64,000 nt of DNA, taken from assembly GCF_963662255.1 (NCBI RefSeq), contig NC_085052.1, positions 14,359,151-14,423,150 of the forward strand, given 5' to 3'. Position numbers and translations under genes: made by a program. Each line of letters opens with the position of its first letter. Position 1 is the first letter of the stretch. Below are positions 59,301 to 64,000 of this stretch, piece after piece. Under the pieces are notes generated by a model, which searched no databases, had not been told where the DNA came from, and saw only the letters and a list, made by a program, of their open reading frames with translations. The stretch comes from Cinclus cinclus (lineage: Eukaryota; Chordata; Aves; Passeriformes; Cinclidae).

Positions 59301-62300
59301 GTGCTCAGTTGGGAAACTCCTGCTGGCGAGCTGGGTTTTCCCTGGTGTAAATTGCACGCTGCTGCGGGAGGCGGTTTGGGAAATGTCAGTGGCAGCAGAA
59401 CTGATGGAGCTCTCTGGTGTACCTCTCCGCCAGCAGCGGGACGGGCTCACTCTGTCCGGGAAATAAATGAATGGTATCGGTAATGCTGAGCTGCCTTCTG
59501 GAGTGCTGTGTCATTAACTGCTTTTCCCTTTCTCTCTCGTCTTCTCTTAATAAAGTTTGGAATTCGATGTCTCCTTTTTTTAAGAAAAGTTTCCGTACAA
59601 TCATATGGAACTCCCAAATCTCCTATATCTTTCAGAGTTGTCTGGTGATTTTAAATAAGTCGGGATATGGTGTTTGGTTTTCGGTGGTTTTGGTTTTTTT
59701 TGTGTTTTTTGTTTGGTTGTTTTTTAAGGCTAAGAATCAGGTTATGATCGTTTATTGCCTGTTGCACATAGCTAAACTTGAATAAATAGTATGCTGTGAG
59801 TAAGGTAGTAGAATTTTTGTGATTGTATCCTCAAGTACCGCTGAAAGTAATGTTCCTGTAATGCACCCGAGCAGTAATAGCTCTGTGACATTTACCCTTT
59901 GGATCATACACATATCAACAGATCTTTTACTGTTGAATTTAGTTCTGTTGACAATTCCTGCTATGAACATCTCCACTGTTCAGTGCATTTTCTTTAAGTC
60001 AACACTTTCAGGAGGCAACTGGTAAAGATAATAATTTATAACATCTGGGGAGCTTGTGCTTGTAAATGTACAGATGTGCTGTGTATGCTCCAGTTCAGTT
60101 TTAGCTGTAACTGTTGAGTGACTTGATGCTGATTATCTGTATGCTGATTATTTATTTAGGAAACTTCTGCTTCTATACAAGATACATGAATTGCACTTCC
60201 TCCTAAATTTTAATAGGCTGGTTTAGAGTATTACATTACTTACCAACATAAGTTCTAACATCACTGATAAAGCTTCTGCTACTTCTATAGTTTGTATAAC
60301 TGGCTATGTAGTCAGAGGTGGTACTCAGCAGAATTTTAAAATGTCGACATCTTGGGGACGCAGGAACTACTTTTTCCTCTTGGTTAAAGAGCTGTAGAAA
60401 CTCTGACACTCAGCATGTCAGCAAAGGTTTTTCCTCTTAAACATTGTTTTGCAGGGTCTTATTTAGGTTTTTAAGAAAATTTTGCTGAGGTAAGTACCAG
60501 TCGGTGAATCCAGCTGACCATGAGATGAACAGAAGTACGTATTCACTGCAGTGAAAAGAAATTGAATTGGAAACAGAAGTGAGAAAGGATGAGCAGGCGA
60601 GGTGGTGTGTTTGAAGTGGTGGGTGGGAGGATTTGTTCGCTTATGCATGTAATTTAAGGCACCAGTAGCAAACTTGACCCTATCACCCTAAACACTTTCA
60701 TTTCAGGTAACTCTTGCTCAAAACTTATTAAAAAGGTACTGTGCTAGTCTTTTTAAACTTAATTGCAAATACCTCTTAAACTGAGAGCTGATCAGTTGGC
60801 CCTAGTTGATATAAAAGATAAAGTTTTTTGGGTTTTTTTTGTATTTCATGTGGACGAGGATAGTACCACGTATCACTATACTTATTCCTTTTCCTCTTAC
60901 AGTCTCTCTTCTCGTTTTTGAGAAGGGTTTTTTTGATGGGTTTATTTTCCTTTCCCAGAAGTAAATTTAAGGCTAAGTGTTCAAATTAAGAAGGAAAAAA
61001 AAATAAAGTCTGTGTTAGTGGTTTTCACTAGCTGGAATATACAGGTGACAATTTGACTGAATGTCAAAGATTTTTCCAGTTGAAACTGGTTTTTATGAAT
61101 TAAGTTACACTTGTGAGATTTGGCCAAATGTAGAAAATAATGATAATGAGCTCAAGTATTATCACTCTTACATTTGTTTTTGTAGCTGTATAGGAGATAC
61201 AGGCAAAAGAGAATATTCTGGTAGATGCTGCCTGCTTCCATTCAGTTTTGTGGGCCCACAGAGAGAAGGAGAGGTTTAACATATGGAACATAACCTTTTG
61301 GATTGCTTTAACAATTTAGGAAGTATAGAGGTGAATAAAAGAATATACATTCAGATGCAGTAACTCTATAATGAAGCAATGTAATAAACATTTTGGGGGA
61401 TTTGAGGCAGATTATTCATTATATGGGGATGCTGGTTCCCTAGTGCTATGATCTTTTGTAAGGCAAGATCGAAGCCAAACTCTGGTAACTGCTCTGCAGA
61501 GAAGGAAGAGAATTGCCTCCACTTTATCTCTTAAGCCATTAAGAGATGAAGCTGTAGATGTATAACATCTCATTTACATGCTCAGTAATGTTACTTATCA
61601 GCAAATTTGGAAGTTATGATTTGTTGGCTTAACTGAAGCTTGAGTTTGGTAGCTTAGGTTCTTTCACCTGAGTGACCATGGGCCTTGTCTGACTTTGATA
61701 GTTTAGGCTCTGTGGTATGTATGTAATGAACTATTGCTACTGGAAATACTTCTGACACAGTCACACACAGTGACTGCAAACTAGTGTGAAGTCACTGTAG
61801 AAATGCTTATTCTTGACATGTTTGGACCAATTATTTCCAGCTTACGAGGTGGGAAAATCTACAGAGTTTCTTTGAAATCGTATGAACACTAGAGCTATTC
61901 AGTACTGTCTGAATGGTCCTGATGATAAACAATCACACTAGAAATAAAATCAAAATATAAGCTGCTGATAAAGCACCTATTCTCTCCTCTTTATTTTATG
62001 TTAAAACCCAAAACCAACGAAAACACCCCCCTTGTTCTGGACTCTGTTTCACTGTCTGTATTTAGTATTTTAGTGCTTTGCAAACAGGATTCATGTCCTC
62101 GCTGTGGATGAGAAGAAAAAACTTAGCTGTAGCTGCATAAAGTGTTTGCATGTGTCTTGTTTAAAGGGATTCTAGTCCTTATGGATTTGCATCATCTCTT
62201 GTGTATTTTGGGACAGGGTGGAGAAAGGGAATTACCTGGTTTTTCTTGTTTGTTTTTTTTTTTTTCCATGAAGAATACAGCTGTTGAATCACTAATTTAT

Positions 62301-63127
62301 GGGATCTACTCTCACCATTTCACTCTCAGTAGGCATTGAAGTGTAGAGCCAACAAGGAGGAGTCATATCCCTTCAGGATAATGTAGTTTTCTCATTTTAG
62401 ACTCTGTGGTTGAATACATGTGAATTCTTGTATGAAACCAATATTTTAATTCTTTTTATCAGTGTGATTGGGTTGTTAAAGTGTAAATCTAGGGAATAAG
62501 GTTGTTTGCAATCTTCTATGTTGACAGTAAAACTAATTGTAAACTTTTTGAGTTGCTGATATTTGGGCTTTGTGGAGAAGTTGTTTTGCTGCTTTTTACA
62601 ATGTGAAACTTCTACAGTTAGAAATCTCAGAAATTAGCAGATTGGAGTCTCTACTGGACATTTTATTGGTAGGTTACATACTTTTTTTCTTTCATGTCAA
62701 GTGGTATTAAAAACTTTATGCTTTTAGTCTTGGAAGTTCTCAGTTCAATGCATGTCTTGGTATCACTAGGCAGAATATATCTTGAAGTTATAAATGCCAT
62801 CAGTTTCTGATAGTAGCATCACTTTTTTTCCCTCCTGTCAATTCAAAAGAAACGCTAAGATGTATACCAATGATGGATACTGTTACAAATTTTACCCACA
62901 GATACACCTATTGAAAGGTGTAATTTTAAACTGTCATAATAGAAATGAAGAAATTTTATGGTATTCTATGGCTTATATAATTTTTTAATTATGTAGGATT
63001 CTTCAAATTTTTATGTCTAAGCATTTCTTCTGACTTTTGAATTGGAGGTTGTCTCAAATTCCTCAGATTCTCAATTTCAGAGTAAGGCTCCATGACTCCA
63101 ATGGTAATCCATAGCCATAATACCTAT

Positions 63128-63190
63128 GGAGGGTGCTCATCTTCAAAGCACTTCACAAACATTAAATAGCAGCATTGCCTCACTTTTCTC
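63128..63190 (+). mobile_element. Possible ancient SINE-like (MIR/CORE-type) remnant
   Basis: CATCTTCAAAGCACTTCACAAACATTAAATAGCAGC...GCCTCACTTTT resembles the AAGCGCTTTACAAACATTAA-TAATTAA-CCTCACAA module shared by MIR and other CORE-SINE elements of amniotes. Only about 60 bases are recognisable and the match is by eye. Confidence 0.4.
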
Positions 63191-63719
63191 TGTCCCAAAA
63201 TTACTTTTATGTCACATTCATTTATATCATGTCTGCTGGAATTTCTTCAGAGTTATTATATTATTGTGTTTTTTTCATGTCTAGTCTGGTCCTCTACATG
63301 CCTGTATTCAGTTTAGGATACATCAATATGGTTTATTTGATATAAGCATCTTGTTTTAAAAATAGATCACAAAAATGTTATGACCCAAAGCGTTCAGCAT
63401 TTCAGCTAGCCAAAGCAAACAAAGAGTTGAAGAAAGACTGAACAAAAAATATTATTCAGTAGCTTTATTTCCACATCTTAAAACTCACATATTCTTCTTT
63501 GTTGATTTGTCACCTAACATAGCATTGCTAATTTGTAAATAGAGCATTATTAAAGAAGGTAGGGTGATTCTCGTTAAAAAGGCTTTTGCCAACTTTTTCA
63601 CCTTGGTTAGCTTACTGTGTTCACTCAAAGTGGCAGGGAAAAAAAGAATAAGAACCAGGTTTCCTGCTCCATTATTTATATGTATATACATATTTATACA
63701 TGCTTTCTCTGAAACTCTT

Positions 63720-63746
63720 AAATAAAGAAAAAGAAAAAAAAAAAGA
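63720..63746. repeat. A-rich low-complexity tract
   Basis: AAATAAAGAAAAAGAAAAAAAAAAAGAAC with two G interruptions in intron 1. Confidence 0.75.
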
Positions 63747-64000
63747 ACAGTTTGTGGAAGAAACTCCTAATAGGGAAGCCCACATAAAATACACCAAAGA
63801 CTTGGAAAGTCTGGGTCAGATGACTGGGGAGAGCAAAGTATGGAGAAGATAAAGGTTCTAGTGATGAAAAGTCTTCAAATATTACTCAAATATTAGTCTA
63901 ATCTTCCTTGATAATGCATGTTATATATTCTTCTAGTGTGGCCATAACATTTTTTTGTTTGTTTTTTTCTGACAAGAATATACCTACACCTGAAAAGTAC

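Larger units (their letters stand above)
59066..64000 (+). other. ADGRA intron 1 (5' part)
   Basis: From the donor to the window end no further exon of the LRR domain is visible (LSNNK-type motifs not found). The intron begins GC-rich and becomes AT-rich after about 59230. It contains pyrimidine and T-rich tracts (59251-59300, 59680-59725, 62249-62266), an intronic AATAAA at 59549 and a probable SINE-like remnant near 63130. Short open frames here have no support. Confidence 0.7.

Noticed and set aside
58056..59450. 464-codon minus-strand frame and the overlapping 327-, 307-, 294- and 160-codon frames
   Set aside because: They are created by the stop-free 9-bp repeat and GC-rich island. Translations are low-complexity and no domain is present. 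The only supported protein here is the ADGRA exon.
59549..59554. AATAAA in the first part of ADGRA intron 1
   Set aside because: A single hexamer in AT-rich intronic DNA is not evidence of a functional premature poly(A) site.

Overview
The window looks like avian nuclear DNA. It is AT-rich, almost free of genes, and contains several fragments of CR1 non-LTR retrotransposons, the dominant bird LINE, in recognisable avian forms. Coding sequence is in short exons bounded by splice signals, and one strong CpG island is present. Species cannot be determined from this sequence. No prokaryotic, organellar or viral features were seen.

Layout: (1) 1-3325 is most likely the last intron of a plus-strand gene. 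(2) 3326-3634 is that gene's terminal coding exon. It carries the end of an intracellular loop and the fourth membrane helix of an anion-selective Cys-loop receptor, closest by recall to a GABA-A receptor pi-type subunit, followed by a short 3' UTR with poly(A) signals near 3945-3962. (3) About 3980-57900 is a gene desert of roughly 54 kb. It holds CR1 pieces at about 25120-25375 (+), 27905-28190 (-), 30006-30640 (-, reverse-transcriptase ORF2 relic), 52485-52880 (+) and 52973-53053 (-), plus microsatellites, homopolymer tracts and a few striking inverted repeats. (4) About 57950-59230 is a CpG-island promoter with a 26-unit 9-bp minisatellite, an 80-bp pure polypurine tract with G-quadruplex potential, GC boxes and an out-of-frame upstream ATG. 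(5) 58845-59065 is the first coding exon of an adhesion GPCR of the ADGRA family, probably ADGRA3 (GPR125): signal peptide, LRRNT-like cysteines and a splice donor. (6) 59066-64000 is the start of its long first intron, with a probable ancient SINE-like remnant near 63130.

The two genes are in tandem on the plus strand, and both encode plasma-membrane proteins. Nothing in the sequence links them functionally. The intervening desert may hold cis-regulatory elements for either one, but conservation data would be needed to show this. No unprecedented multi-gene system is visible. The best leads are the receptor exon, which may belong to a subunit not usually annotated next to ADGRA3, and the unusual repeat architecture of the ADGRA promoter.
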